This document shows positions 10,436 through 22,418 of a stretch of 64,000 bases of DNA, piece after piece (position 1 is the stretch's first letter; each line of letters opens with the position of its first letter). The translations under genes and the position numbers were made by a program. A model generated the notes under the pieces. It searched no databases, was not told where the DNA came from, and was given only the letters and a program-made list of their open reading frames with translations. This DNA is from Megalobrama amblycephala (lineage: Eukaryota > Chordata > Actinopteri > Cypriniformes > Xenocyprididae), in assembly GCF_018812025.1 (NCBI RefSeq), contig NC_063061.1, positions 5,941,796 to 6,005,795 of the forward strand, given 5' to 3'.

Positions 10436-12280
10436 CTTTTAGATAAGCCCTAGACTGAACAGAAGAAAGATCACTGAAGCACTGTAAAAATGAATCTAGC
10501 AAGTTTATTTATGCAAGTCAGTTTTGACTGGCTGCTTTCAGAGTAGTCAGACCAAAAAAAAAAAAAAAACAAACAACACCTGCCCATCCATTTGGTCCTT
10601 GAAAGAAGGGCAGCTAAAATGCAATGGCAAACAAAAAACCCTGTATGATTGAGTGCAGGATGCTTGCATACCAGAGCTGACACACAGCTTACATGAGAAA
10701 ATGAAAACACAGTTTCTTTATACCTCATCATGCTCTCAAGGTTGATTGTGAAAACTGCTTTGGCAAGTGTTATTTTCAGGCTGTCTGTCTTCGTGGCGTG
10801 ATTATACAGTGATGTCTGACTCTTTCGAACAGAAAAAGCTCTCTGTTTCAACACCTCAACAGGTAGAACTCACAACACCTACCGAATGAGAACATTCTGA
10901 AAGTTTATGAACCTGAGTGCCACAGTTTATCAAAATACAAGATGTCACATTAGAGCCAAAGTGACTTTTAAGAACCTGACATCTAAATCAAGAGTTTAGC
11001 TTGGATTTGTCACTTCACTCCCACAAAATATATGCCCCTCCCCAAACCCTGTGGGATTTCATAGTGGTTTTGCATGGAATGACAAAGACACAGTCATTAT
11101 ATAATGACTGGAAACCGTAAGCGTCACTAAACCCTATTTAGAGAAATTTAGCTTCCATGTCTTTCATCTCAGCTCTCCAAAAATTAGTGATTAACTGTCA
11201 ACACTCTTAAAAATCTGTGATTATGTGATGCTAGAGCTGTCTCTACATGTTTGCTGAAAACCGCAGCTGCTGTGAGCTATCGGAGTTATCACTCTGAAAT
11301 ATCCTATTACCAGTTGTTATATTAAGTATTGTCCTTAGTGAAACTAACAGCTTTACATTATTTTTGCTATATAAAGATAACTCCAAAACTGACTTAAAGG
11401 CCTTTTATGTGTATATTTTATAGTTTTCCCATGTTGCAACAATGTTGAGGGAACTTCTGAAAAACATTGCTCTAAATTGTTTTGAATGAGAGAGAAGCTC
11501 AGACAACTGACAATGAGAAAAAGTAACATAAATGTAGCTAATGCTGTAACATAATTAATTAAGTTTTTATGAGAAACACATTAGTATAACATGTAACTTT
11601 TAAAAATGACATATTCCACACTGGTCCCTAACGTGCAGGGTGAGGGTTGGCCTCACAAACAAGCCCTCTGTAGTTATAATACTTCATGGTAATTAGCACA
11701 AAGCAATCTTAGTAATTACCATTATTAGAAGTGACTGGTGGGAGTGCTTTTATATCAAGCAGCCACACACCAAACAATTAATTTCCCTTTACGTTCAGAA
11801 AAATTTCATTATCTCATGCGAGCGTTCAATTGAAGAGGTGGCATGCACTGGCGAGAGCACGGTAATCACTCAGTAGCGCTCTGTTTCTCAAGGTTCCAGA
11901 GGGGAGTGGCGGATGTGTGGGGGAACAGATCAAGGCCATCGGGGTTCAGGGCTGTTTACGAGCATTGTGTTAATCTGTGTCAGTAGCCTGTTGCTTGGAA
12001 ACCTGGGCAAGAGGTTTATTTTTAGTCCACTCAAACCATGTGAATGGTTTTTACAGTGGGGGTCTATTAAAAAATAAAAATAAAAAAATAAGAAAATATC
12101 TGCATCAGGAGACGATCTTGCTTTCAACTGTTCCTTGCAAGGCTGGGAGAGAGTGTACAGCCTTGAACTTTAAAAGGAAGCGTGCAATGAACGAACCAAT
12201 GAGTTGTTTGTTTACAACCCCTGATTTTAACAAACCCCTAAGCTTAATTATTCATTTTCAGGATGTAACTCGTGTTGCAC
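10436..12280. other. No gene recognised
   Basis: Unique-looking intron-type DNA with short A and T runs. The reported ORFs carry no family motifs and no convincing splice framing. Confidence 0.4.
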
Positions 12281-12400
12281 ACTCTTAAAAATAAAGGTTC
12301 CAAAAGAGGGGTTCACATGCCATGGAAGAAACATTTTTTTTTTCAGTGAAAAGTTCCTAAAAGAGAATTTTTTTTCCCTAACACTGTCTACATGCAATGC
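12280..12400. repeat. MITE half
   Basis: Begins CACTCTTAAAAATAAAGG and continues TTCCAAAAGAGGGGTTC, a frequent cyprinid repeat end. The opposite end was not found. Confidence 0.4.
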
Positions 12401-12565
12401 AACGAAAGCAGATAGAACCCATTATAATCAGTGATGCTGTCTACACTGGATGTGGTGTGATGCGACTCGAGAAATCCCTGCCGGAAAAAAAAAAATATGC
12501 TGTTCTATTTCTGACATACTTCAAGCTCTTGTGCTATTTCTGACACTTTTTTTTTTTTTTTTTTA

Positions 12566-13341
12566 CGGTGGCCCAGTAGTGCACAACACAACAAAATTAA
12601 AAAAGCAAACATAAGTTCACAACACAACGAAATCAAGCCACAACACAACGGAATAAAGCACAACACAACGGAATCAAGCCACAACACAATGGAATCGAGC
12701 CACAACACAACGAAATAAAGCCACAACACAACGGAAATGCTCCCTACCACTTGGGGGCTCTCAGAGCTCGGTCATGTTCCTTGCCACTGTTCTATAAAGT
12801 TGACAGTCTTACAAATATATCAATACCATAATTAGTTTTAAGTATGTAAACATTGTATATCGACATTAAATATGAATTAAAAATCAACTACGTGCACAAT
12901 AGCTTCATATTTATACTTGTGAATGATTTGACGTGATACCACGGCGCATGATGAAGGGAACGTCTGCCAATTCCACCAAGTCGTTAAAACGTATAATTTG
13001 TATTCATTACAATGACTTTTATACATTTAAAAACAGACATGTTCAAATTCCAAAGCTTGTTAGTTCATGTTGGTAAGACTGACAAGCTTTGGAATTTGAA
13101 CATGTCTGTTTTTAAACAGGTTACATACTGTTAAAACTAATCGTGGTGGTATTGATATCACTGCCGAACAGTGGCAAGGAAAACTAACTTTACCGAGCTC
13201 TGAGAGCCCCCTAGTGGTCGGGAGCATTTCCGTTGTGTTGTGGCTTGATTTCTTTGTGTTGTGGCTCAATTTCATTGTGTTGTGGCTTTATTCCATTGCA
13301 TTGAGCTCAATTTCGTTGTGTTGTGCACTACTGGGCCACTG
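12566..13341. mobile_element. Foldback element with tandem repeats in both arms
   Basis: Flanked by TA on both sides (12564-12565, 13342-13343). The left end is CGGTGGCCCAGTAGTGCAC and the right end its inverse, GTGCACTACTGGGCCACTG. Each arm then carries tandem units of about 21 bp built on CACAACACAACGGAAT (about six left, four right), followed by inverted CTCAGAGCTCGG-type and CACTGTTC-type blocks. At the centre is a hairpin with arms AACAGACATGTTCAAATTCC and onward. Only a block at about 12850-13020 is unmatched. No ORF; mobilised, if ever, in trans. Confidence 0.75.
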
Positions 13342-13343
13342 TA

Positions 13344-14320
13344 GAAAATGAACCAAAACAAGCGAATACTTGACGTACAGACATGAGAAATATCTAAATA
13401 AAAACCTTTAAATGACTACTTTTTGCTCTTTTTACATTAAATGCACTAAATAAGTCACTTTGGAATATGTCACAGCACGTTTTAGATGTGAAATAAATGT
13501 GACTTATAGTCTAGAAAATACAGTATAGCAAATTATTCCGGTCACAGCCCCACTTTGAGAACTGCAGGACTATATCACTACACTGTTAGTATATAAATTG
13601 ATCCTTTGTTTTAGAGAGGGTAATTAATTCAATGTTTGAAAGCCATTGAACAATAATATGATTTTTAAGCATTGTTCATGCATTTGTGCCACAAATGACG
13701 CAGCCACCATTGTTAAATCTGCCTGCCAGCAGAACAGACAGATGGTTGTTTCTCTTTGCTAAGAATAAAGATAACATTGTTAGATAACATTTTTTTTTTT
13801 TTTAATAATCTTTTGAATATCTAATAGCCTGACACCTTCACTGAGGGTGATTAGGCATGTAGGAGTCTCTTGTTTGAATGTATGTCTGCCATTCATTCAG
13901 CCTCATGAGACGAAACACTACAATCCCACATGCTGCCTCTTATCTCCCACGACATAATGACTCGCTATTCTGCTCTCCCCTCACTCAGAGAGCTCATTAG
14001 CTCACCATACCTTACAAAAAACACCTTCATTCTCTGGGAACATCAATAAAGGAACAGGTCAACACAGAAAATACACAATACTGGTGTTATGGATAGAAAC
14101 ACAATTAGGTATCTACGATATAATTCACTGTACAGTATTCACTGTATATACTATGTGAAAGACTATGCAGTATGCTACAAAAATGCTTTAACAATAGTAT
14201 GCTTTAAAAATAGTATGCAATGATATATTGCAGTCATGTGACCTCATCTCATTGCATTTTAATATCAGCGATTGGTGTCCTTGTTTAGAATAGTAATTTC
14301 ATATTTTTTATTCAAAAATC
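13344..14320. other. No gene recognised
   Basis: Unique intron-like sequence with a T-run near 13790-13804. No ORF or repeat end stands out. Confidence 0.4.
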
Positions 14321-15064
14321 TTTAGTTCACTTTCAAATGAAAATGACCCCAAACTTTGAGAACAAAATTGGGGAAATATTAATAAATATCCTGACGCATC
14401 CGAGCTTTATAATGGCATTAAGTGTTACCAAACGAGTATGAGCTGAAGAAAGTGTCTCTATCCACATCCATCCATCATAAATGTACTCCACACAGCTCCA
14501 GGGGGTTAATAAAGGCCTTCTGAAGTGAAGCAATGTGTTTGTGTTAAAAACACATATCCATATTTAACAAGTTATGAAGTAAAATATCTAGCTTCCGCCA
14601 GACTGCCTTCCATATTCAAGTTACGAAGAAAGTGTAAAACTCTTGCGGTTCAAAAAGTTTATGCTGCGTCCTACGCCTTCCCTATTCAATTTACGGAAAA
14701 AGTGTAACTGACGCCTTCATAACTTGGAGTACGTTTTTCTTTGGATATGACAGGAAATTAAGGAAGTATAAATGGATAAAAATAGTATTCAAACTAGTAT
14801 TCAACTTACGGAAAAACTGTAACTGACACAACGCCAGTTTACACTTTCTTCGTAACTTGGAGTACGTTTTTCTGTGGATGGAAGCATTTTCTTGAGCTTC
14901 ATACTCCTTGGACCCGTTCACTGCCATTATAAAGCTTAGATGCGTCAGGATATTTATTAATATATCTCCAATTGTGTTCATCAGAAAGATGAAAGTCATA
15001 TACACCTAGGATGGCTTGAGGGCGAGTAAACCTTTAATTTTCATTTTAAAGTGAACTAATCCTT
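14321..15064. mobile_element. Long-TIR non-autonomous DNA transposon
   Basis: The left end TTTAGTTCACTTTCAAATG is the inverse of the right end CATTTTAAAGTGAACTAATC. The inverted match continues for about 200 bp, including AATAAATATCCTGACGCATC near 14379 and its inverse near 14940. Short ORFs lie across the arms but encode nothing recognisable. The right end abuts the element starting at 15065. Confidence 0.65.
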
Positions 15065-16424
15065 TAAAGGGCCATGAAACCCTAAACTAAATTTTCTGAG
15101 ATTTTAACGGAGTTATGTGTGTTGAACATCATTGAAGTCAATGTTATCATCCATTTTGATTGTAGGAGAAAACTAGTTAATTTGAAACCTTTTTGCTCTA
15201 TTTTCAACTTTTGTTTAAGTTTTTGTTTAAGTTTTCAACTATTTTCAACTTTTGTTTAAGTTTGTCTTTGTGTCAACGTCACAGGATGTGAAGTTTTCTT
15301 GTACTATAGTACAGCGATGGCTCATCGGTGTCTCGTAATTATTCATGAGACTGTGTGTCCTTATCCTATGAGAAGGCACCTTGCTTAATTATTTATGACA
15401 GGACGTGTTGATTTCATGTGACAGGCGCTTCAAACAGTGAGATTGCATACTGTAAGTGAGAGATACATTAATGTACCAAAACAAGTCTTTGTTTCTGCTT
15501 TGTAAGAGTTTCTGCGTCGCATACGTTCTCTTCAATATATCCCAAGTCTTCGACACAAACACGATTCATCCATTGTGAGTGTAACAGGTCTTTATGGGCT
15601 TTTAACCTATCAAATGGCTTCGGTAACTTTAGTATAGGGAACATGTATTAACTATTAACTACGATTTTTCCCTCAATAAACTCCTAATTTACTGCTTATT
15701 AATAGTTAGTAAGGTAGCTGTTAAGTTTAGGTATTGGGCAGGATGAAGAATGTAGAATAAGGTCATGCAGAATAAGGCATTAATATGTGCATAATAAGTA
15801 CTAATAAACAGCCAATATTCCAGTAATATGTATGCAACTAGTTAAAATATCCTAAAATAAAGTGTTACTATGACTTCATATACATTTTCGGTGCACAGAA
15901 CAAATGCAAATGGCTGTGCATTTATTTGTGCATTAAATTATAGCTGTCACAGGATATCTATGTATTTGTGTAATTTATGTGTATTGTGTGTAATGGTACA
16001 TTGCAGTGTGCATTTGTGGGAAGTTTTTATGCTTTTAACTCAATGAGAGTGAAATAAAACTGTCTGAATAGAAGCTGTTGCTGTGTCGTTGGTCTCCACT
16101 CTGCAGCTCAACATGCCCACTTTTGCAGCATTTTTCAAAACTGTAGTGAGAACTGACTGCAGCTGTTGGCCATACTAGATACTGACTAGCTACTTTTAAT
16201 ATTTGTGCCTACACGGTGCTTGTTTATGTTTGAAGCACTAGAGTATTAATCCATAAAAACTTGAAACACGCTTGCTTCGGTCAGGATATGAACTGTGATC
16301 CATGCTGCAAGTGTTGTTAAACTCATCAAGGCGTTTCCTGCAGGATTTTCATTGATGTGCAGCCTGTACATATCTGTTAACATCTCAAAAAATGTGTTTC
16401 AGGGTTTCATGACCTTTTAAAGGG
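15065..16424. mobile_element. TIR element split by a second MITE
   Basis: The left end AAGGGCCATGAAACCCTAAA and right end TTTCAGGGTTTCATGACCTT are inverted repeats that extend through GAGATTTTAAC and GTTAACATCTC. A separate MITE of the TAGGGTCCAAT family appears to sit at about 15625-15865. A partial copy of the host element is at 57632-57960. Tandem duplication of a TTTTCAACTTTTGTTTAAG block lies at 15200-15262. Confidence 0.55.
15625..15865. repeat. Uninterrupted copy of the outer 31-35.7 kb MITE
   Basis: Contains AACTGCTTATTAATAGT-like text, GGTAGCTGTTAAGTT, ATTGGGCAGGATGAAG and AAGTACTAATAAACAGCCAA. These match the two separated halves at 31010-31120 and 35579-35714. Here the GGGCAGGAT site is single and unbroken, so this copy serves as the empty-site reference for that insertion. 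Confidence 0.6.
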
Positions 16425-17665
16425 TACAGTAATTCCACATCATTTTTTTTCTCCCCCCAGTTTTTATAAATACTTCAACTGTTCTATTTGCACTAGACTA
16501 AAAGTATGTATTTGTTTTGACAGATCTGTGATTTAAAAATGACGCCACCGGAAATGCTTCAGGACCAGACATGTGCAGTAGCATTCCGGCGTGTTTGTTA
16601 TTGTTTACGTCATTGAAATTGTCAATACTGCAGATTTTTGCAAATGAAATGGCTCATCTGGGTGTTATCTATGGTATTCTGAAAATAGGCTTTAACTTGA
16701 ATCCCCATGTGCTATTACAATATAAATTGGATGGTTTTATGGTTTAGTCATGATATCAGGCATGTTGCAGAGATTTAATATAAGTTTAGTCCATCAATCT
16801 AAACAGCTGTGGCATTGTTAATTGCAATAATGGAATGTGATTTAGATGCCCCCGCTGTTCGGTTTAGAGCGTACAAACATCATTAAAATGATGCCCTGAG
16901 CCCTTTTTTTCCCCTCAATTCAAAAGCAGACTGGCGAGAGTGTGATGGCCTTTCAAAGCAGCATTAGAATTTCTCTTTCTTTTTATATCTACTACATGAA
17001 TCAAATCTTTATGACTAATACCTAGAAAGTTCATTAAAATGTGCTTTTTGTGGTTGAGGTTTTTAAGATCATGAATCATGAATAAAAATATGCTGCTTAA
17101 CAGTTTCATTAATAACATTAAAACTATTACATCAAATAATGCTTAGTTCTTGCACGTTTAAATAGTTGAAATGACAAATTAGTAATTAACATACTGATAT
17201 TTGAAAGTACATCAGCTACTGATCTGTTAAGTATTACATAACAATTTTATTAATGCAAGTAAAGTGTTACTGATGGTTGCATATTTAGCTATTACTTCTC
17301 AATTGCACTGATGCAGCCATAATATAATCGTCATAAAGTCTCTGTCTGTAAAATATCACTTTAAAAGATCAATTAAGTGCCTGCACCTCGGAGATTTTCT
17401 GAAGAGGTGGTGAAAAAAAAACAACAACAACAAAAAAACATTTGCTAAAAAGTGCTGACTTGCGGGGTTGACTGCAGGGTTTGTGTCTATTTTAGAGCTC
17501 ACTGAAAGCACAGATTTTTCTTGATGTTTGCTAAATCTCTTACAACTATGTGAGCATGTTTGCATAGTTGTCAGAATCTGAGTTGATGCTTTTTAACAAG
17601 ATAATACGACAGCAAAGCAAGGAAATATAAATGGATAAAAATATGATCTGAATACAGACAAGGAA
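16425..17665. other. No gene recognised
   Basis: AT-rich intron-like DNA. A (CAA)n-like purine tract lies at 17412-17440. No exon signals with coding support. Confidence 0.4.
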
Positions 17666-17673
17666 ATAGACAT

Positions 17674-17876
17674 CAGGGCTTAAAACCGAAAAAAAAAAAA
17701 AAAAAAAAAAAAAAACAATCGTTCCACTCCGATCAGAATCTGTATTTTAACGTTTCTGTTCCAGTGTTCCTTCTGTATTATAAACATTCCGAAACCGGTT
17801 TGATTAGAAAATATAACTGCTAATAACGTTATTTTTATTTGTATTATTATTATTATTTTTTTTGCATGTAGCCTAC

Positions 17877-17910
<34 letters not shown>

Positions 17911-19503
17911 GTACAGCATTTTATTTATTATAAAACAAAGAGAGTGTATTTGCCGTCTTAGTCGATAGGCTTAATTATCTTTTATAACAAGATTCTGTCC
18001 AAATGTAAACCTATTAAACGAAAGGAAAAACAATGGTTTATAAATTAAAGTATTTTTTCAAGATATTTTAATGTTTGCTGCATGGTAAAAAATACCAATG
18101 TGGTTAAAAATACTGAGGAAAAAAGATAAGTTGCATTTTATGCATTCAGAAATAATGATAATAACATTATTGGTAAATAAAGTAAAATGTAAAAGTAGCC
18201 TAGCCTACTTAGCTTTGTTTATAATGTTTGTAAACATAAATTACGAACAAAACTGCCCTATATTATTTTACCTATCACCTTATGTACTCCACAAAACAAC
18301 AAAACCTCTAAAATTAACAGTTGGACTATTCAGGCTATATAAACGTCAAGCCATAACGAATAATAATAATAAAAAAAAAAAAAAAAAAAAAATTGCTTTT
18401 CTTTTTTAACGACATTCCAGCTTCTATTGCTATATTCAAGGCGAGAAATAAAACTGGAAATAAAACTAAATAAGATGCAAAACTAATTAATTTAAAGCTT
18501 TTATTTCACTCGCATTATCAACGTAAAAGCTCATCCTTCACATATAACAGCACAGTGAGGCGGTGGTCACGGGTGGTAAACGGCAGATTGTATTACAGAA
18601 TTGAATTGAGCAGTGTAACGTTTGGTTGATTGTATTTTATTTTAATATTTAACAGGCTTCTCCGATATCAAGTAAGCAATGCAAGAATTTGTGTGCGCGC
18701 ACGTGAGGCGCCGGCGCGACCACTGGATTTGTTTTTCTTCTAGACAGTAAACTGTCTCTGTAATTTATGGTCATACAGGTAAAAGCAAGACATAATTCAT
18801 ACATTTACAAAAGACACTCAAATAACGAAAACAAGCAGAATGTCTGTTTCCTGTTCTAGATCTTTTGAGTGCGCCACAAATAACCGCTTTCATTTTGTTA
18901 ATCTGTAGACCTAATTATTTAAATGAAATATTTCGCGTAGCCTATAAGCCTAAATATTCCCTTTTATTTTATATGTGTTATGTAGGTAGGCCTAGTTTTC
19001 TACATTCACAGAAGCGCTGCAGATGCGTGATGTGATGTTGAAAATTGCATATTAAAACTAGCTGCATATTACTTGACATTCATTTTCACTTAAATGTAGG
19101 CCTAATACTTGACGGTTTGTGACATATATCATCGGGAAAACTAATGCCAGGGCATTGCCATTGTGACTTACCTAACCTATGAAGACTTGACAGCTGGGCT
19201 GAGCGCGTCAGCGCGGGCATCTCACTTTAGAGCGTGAGCACGGGCATTTCACTCACGTTGGATGAGTCAGCGTCACATTTGCATAGGCTGTACTATTTGA
19301 ATTTGTTATTGGTTGACTGCCAAATCAAAATATTAAACGGAACGATAAAATAGCGTTATTAACCGGTTAATGGCCATTTCAAATTAGCGTTTCTGTTCAG
19401 AATGATTAAATTTGATTTCGTTTCCGTTTCTGGTTACGTTCCGGTCAAAATTTTGTTCGTTTCTGGTTTTCATTTTCGTTCCTTGAACCGGTTCAGAGCC
19501 CTG
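17674..19503. mobile_element. Non-autonomous hAT element with perfect 8-bp TSD
   Basis: Flanked by ATAGACAT at 17666-17673 and 19504-19511. The left terminus CAGGGCTTAAAACCG pairs with the right terminus CGGTTCAGAGCCCTG. The 1830-bp interior contains poly(A) at 17688-17715, (TAA)n at 17877-17910 and a GC-rich patch near 18690-18720 (GTGCGCGCACGTGAGG). It holds no transposase-like ORF; the small ORFs inside are simple-repeat products. Confidence 0.8.
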
Positions 19504-19829
19504 ATAGACATTACCTTCACATCTATCAAGATAAACAATATTAGAGATTACTGAAGCCAGGACAAAGCCAAAAATGAAACATTTTCATAAACTAAAGTAA
19601 AAGTAAATAAAAACAAAAACATTGGAACATTGGTTGAAAAACTGAAGACAAAAATGCATTCATTCATTTTTAAACAAATACGCTAATTAGTGTGTTACAT
19701 TTTATCAGAAGTAAAAGTTACTGAGGCAACGTTTTACTATGTTAGTTGCTGTACGTATCATGGCAGTTCAGATGTGTGAGTGAGTGAGTGGCGCTAAAAT
19801 ATTAATTCTTTATCATATTTGAAATGAAT

Positions 19830-19903
19830 GTATCACATACACTAAACCCTACCCTAAACCTAACCAGTAATGTGAGAAAAAGCAAATATGCATAATATAC
19901 ACG
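19830..19903. repeat. Family B fragment with CCCTAA-like core
   Basis: CACTAAACCCTACCCTAAAC then CTAACCAGTAATGTGAGAAA closely matches 29690-29730 (ACACTAAACACTACCC ... CTAACCAATAGTGTCA). It abuts the truncated 3' end of the Tc1-like element at about 19903. Confidence 0.55.
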
Positions 19904-20917
19904 GGGCATGCTCCTAATGAGACGACGGATTGTGTCCTGGGGTATTTCCTCCCAGATCTGGACCAGGCCATCACTGAGCTCCAGGATAGTCTGAGGTGCA
20001 ACCTGGCGGTGTCGGATGGACCGAAACATAATGTCCCAGAGGTGTTCTATTGGATTTAGGTCAGGTGAGCATGGGGCCATTCAATGGTATCAATTCTTTT
20101 ATCCTCCAGGAACTGCCTGCATACTCTCGCCACATGAGGCCGGGCATTGTCGTGCACCAGGAGGAAGCCAGGACCCACTGCACCAGCATAGGGTCTGACA
20201 ATGTGTCCAAGGATTTCATCCCAATTCCTAATGGCAGTCAGGGTGCCATTGTCTAGTCTGTAGAGGTCTCCATGGATATGCCTCCTCAGACCATCACTGA
20301 CCCACCACCAAACCGGTCATGCTGAACGATGTTACAGGCAGCATAATGTTCTCCATGGCTTCTCCAGACCCTTTCACGTCTGTCACATGCTCAGGGTGCA
20401 CCTGCTCTCATCTGAAAAGCACAGGGCGCCAGTGGAGGACCTGCCAATTCTGGTGTTCAATGGCAAATGCCAATTGACCTCCACGGTGCCGGGCAGTGAG
20501 CACAGGGCCCACTAGTGGACGTCGGGCCCTCAGGCCGCCCTCATGAAGTTTCTGATTATTTGGTCAGAGACATTCACACCAGTGGCCTGCTGGGGGTCAC
20601 TGTAGGGCTCTGGCAGTGCTCAACCTGTTCCTCCTTGCACAAAGGAGCAGATACCGGTCCTGCCGATGGGTTAAGGACCTTCTAGGGCCCTGTCCAGCTC
20701 TCCTAGAGTAACTGCCTGATTCCTGGAATCTCCTCCATGCTCTTGAGACTGTGCTGGGAGACACAGCAAACCTTCTGGCAATGGCACGTATTGATGTGCC
20801 ATCCTGGAGGAGTTGGACTGCCTGCACAACCTCTGTAGGGTCCAGATATTGCCTCATGCTACTAGTAGTGACACTGATCCTAGCCAAATACAAAGCTAGT
20901 GAAAAACAGTCAGACAA
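19903..20917 (-). pseudogene. Tc1-like transposase pseudogene
   Basis: The N-terminal frame (about 20597-20917) has two helix-turn-helix-like segments: VVQAVQLLQDGTSIRAIARR then FAVSPSTVSRAWRRFQE. The middle is frame-broken. The C-terminal frame (about 19903-20080) has PCSPDLNPIEHLWDIMFRSI, including the last catalytic acidic residue, then ends at RSMPR where repeat sequence begins. Several frameshifts and the lost C-terminus make it inactive. Confidence 0.8.
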
Positions 20918-21018
20918 GATGAGTAGGGAAAAAAAATGTCAGTGGCCTCCACCTGTAAAACCATTCCTGTTTTCGGGGTCGTCTCATTGTTGCCCATCTA
21001 GTGTACCTATTGTTAACA
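19903..21018 (-). mobile_element. Truncated Tc1-like element
   Basis: On the minus strand a Tc1-type 5' leader (about 20910-21018) precedes a transposase relic. The 3' part is replaced at about 19903 by unrelated repeat sequence, and no terminal inverted repeat pair remains. The right boundary near TGTTAAC is where family-typical text stops. Confidence 0.65.
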
Positions 21019-22379
21019 CTCTGAGGTCTGAAAACGCGCCGGCGCGTTTTGCAGTTTTTTTTTCACATTGCAGCAAAACAGACTTAAAATACTCCGTGAT
21101 TTTTTGTCATAGAGACATAAGTAATATATCAATTGAAACTATAGAATATCTTCTTTTATTTGTATACACTCAGAGTAAAAACAAAATGTTGTGCTTTTTG
21201 TAAAATAAAGAAAACTAACATGATGCGTGATTTCTCCTCTCCCTCTGAACGAAGTCCAATCTGATAGTTCTCACAAAATGAACTGTAACTTAGTGTATAC
21301 TAATCACAGAAAAATTAAACTTATGTCTAGAAAAACGTTAAGATGTCAGGTTTTAAATCATGTAAGTCAAATCGAAAACAAACCTTCTGTGTTTATGTAA
21401 TCTGTATGAAAAGAGAGCCATGTCAGAAGTCCGTGATTCAGCTCATTATCCGCTAATGCGGCCACACCCACAGAGCCAGTGCTATTCAGACACAAATTCA
21501 GAGGCAATACATGCATTCATCGTCTCAATCGTGTATTTATTGTCTTGAAAAGTGTTTATCTGGATGTAAAAGTCATGGTTAGTGATCTGTAGAAGACATG
21601 CAGTTAGTTCCTGTTTTCGTTTCTTCTATAGATGAATTTTAGATGAGTTTTTGTTTCTTTAGCGCCCTCCAGCTGCAGTATGAATTGGAAACTCCATTCA
21701 TGGAATAGCCTCTTCTTCTTTTAGATGAATTTGTGGACTAAAAATGCACAGACAGCGCCCTCCGACTTCAAGGATGAATTGAAAACACCAGCGCTCATAG
21801 TAATGACAATGAATATTAAATAAATATAACTCCTCTGTATAGAAAATTGACATAAGCATATGAGAATCCAATACTTCTCCAAATGTGCATGCTTTTAAAC
21901 TAAAAGCCTATATTCAGACTCTTTGCATCACAGAAATACATTATATTTTAAAGTATAATATAAAACCATTACTTTATATTGTAATAATATTTTTCTGTAT
22001 GTTTCATATATCATGATGAGCTTGAGACATCACAGAAGGTTTTTTTTCACAGCCTACCTGACTGAAATGCCTCATTAATATGCAAGTCATTTCAGCTCAT
22101 TACTATCCAATTCTTTTGTCTTCTCAGGTGAGAATGGCCCATTATTCAGTGGTGATTCATGGGGTCATCTACCCCATAATCATAATTTGTGTGAATGTTT
22201 GTTGGTGTTTTACTGGCTCTATTTCACGTGGATACTGCAGTGAAATGTATGAACAGGTTTGTCTTTGCAGTTTTGCAGAAATGTAGGCTGAGTCATATAT
22301 TTCCAGTGAGACTGGGTTGAGAACCCTGATTAGAGTATTCTAGAAAAAGAAGAACAGGTTATCAATTTTTTCTTTGTAT

Positions 22380-22380
<1 letters not shown>
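21019..22380. other. No gene; repeat-like with GC palindrome
   Basis: Starts with ACTCTGAGGTCTG and a perfect self-complementary block AAAACGCGCCGGCGCGTTTT at 21031-21050. The sequence beyond is AT-rich and non-coding. It may be a repeat family, but neither end nor class was resolved. Confidence 0.35.

Positions 22381-22415
<35 letters not shown>
22381..22415. repeat. (GA)n microsatellite
   Basis: About 17 uninterrupted GA units followed by an A-run. Confidence 0.9.

Positions 22416-22418
<3 letters not shown>

Noticed and set aside
12582..12740. Regularly spaced short repeats that could suggest a CRISPR-like array
   Set aside because: Units are contiguous tandem copies of about 21 bp without unique spacers, inside a foldback transposon of a vertebrate genome.
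17680..17919. Minus-strand ORF with poly-Leu and poly-Phe
   Set aside because: It is the translation of (TAA)n and poly(A) tracts inside the hAT element.
20751..21203. 150-codon plus-strand ORF
   Set aside because: Antisense shadow of the Tc1-like transposase relic on minus, running into non-coding repeat sequence.
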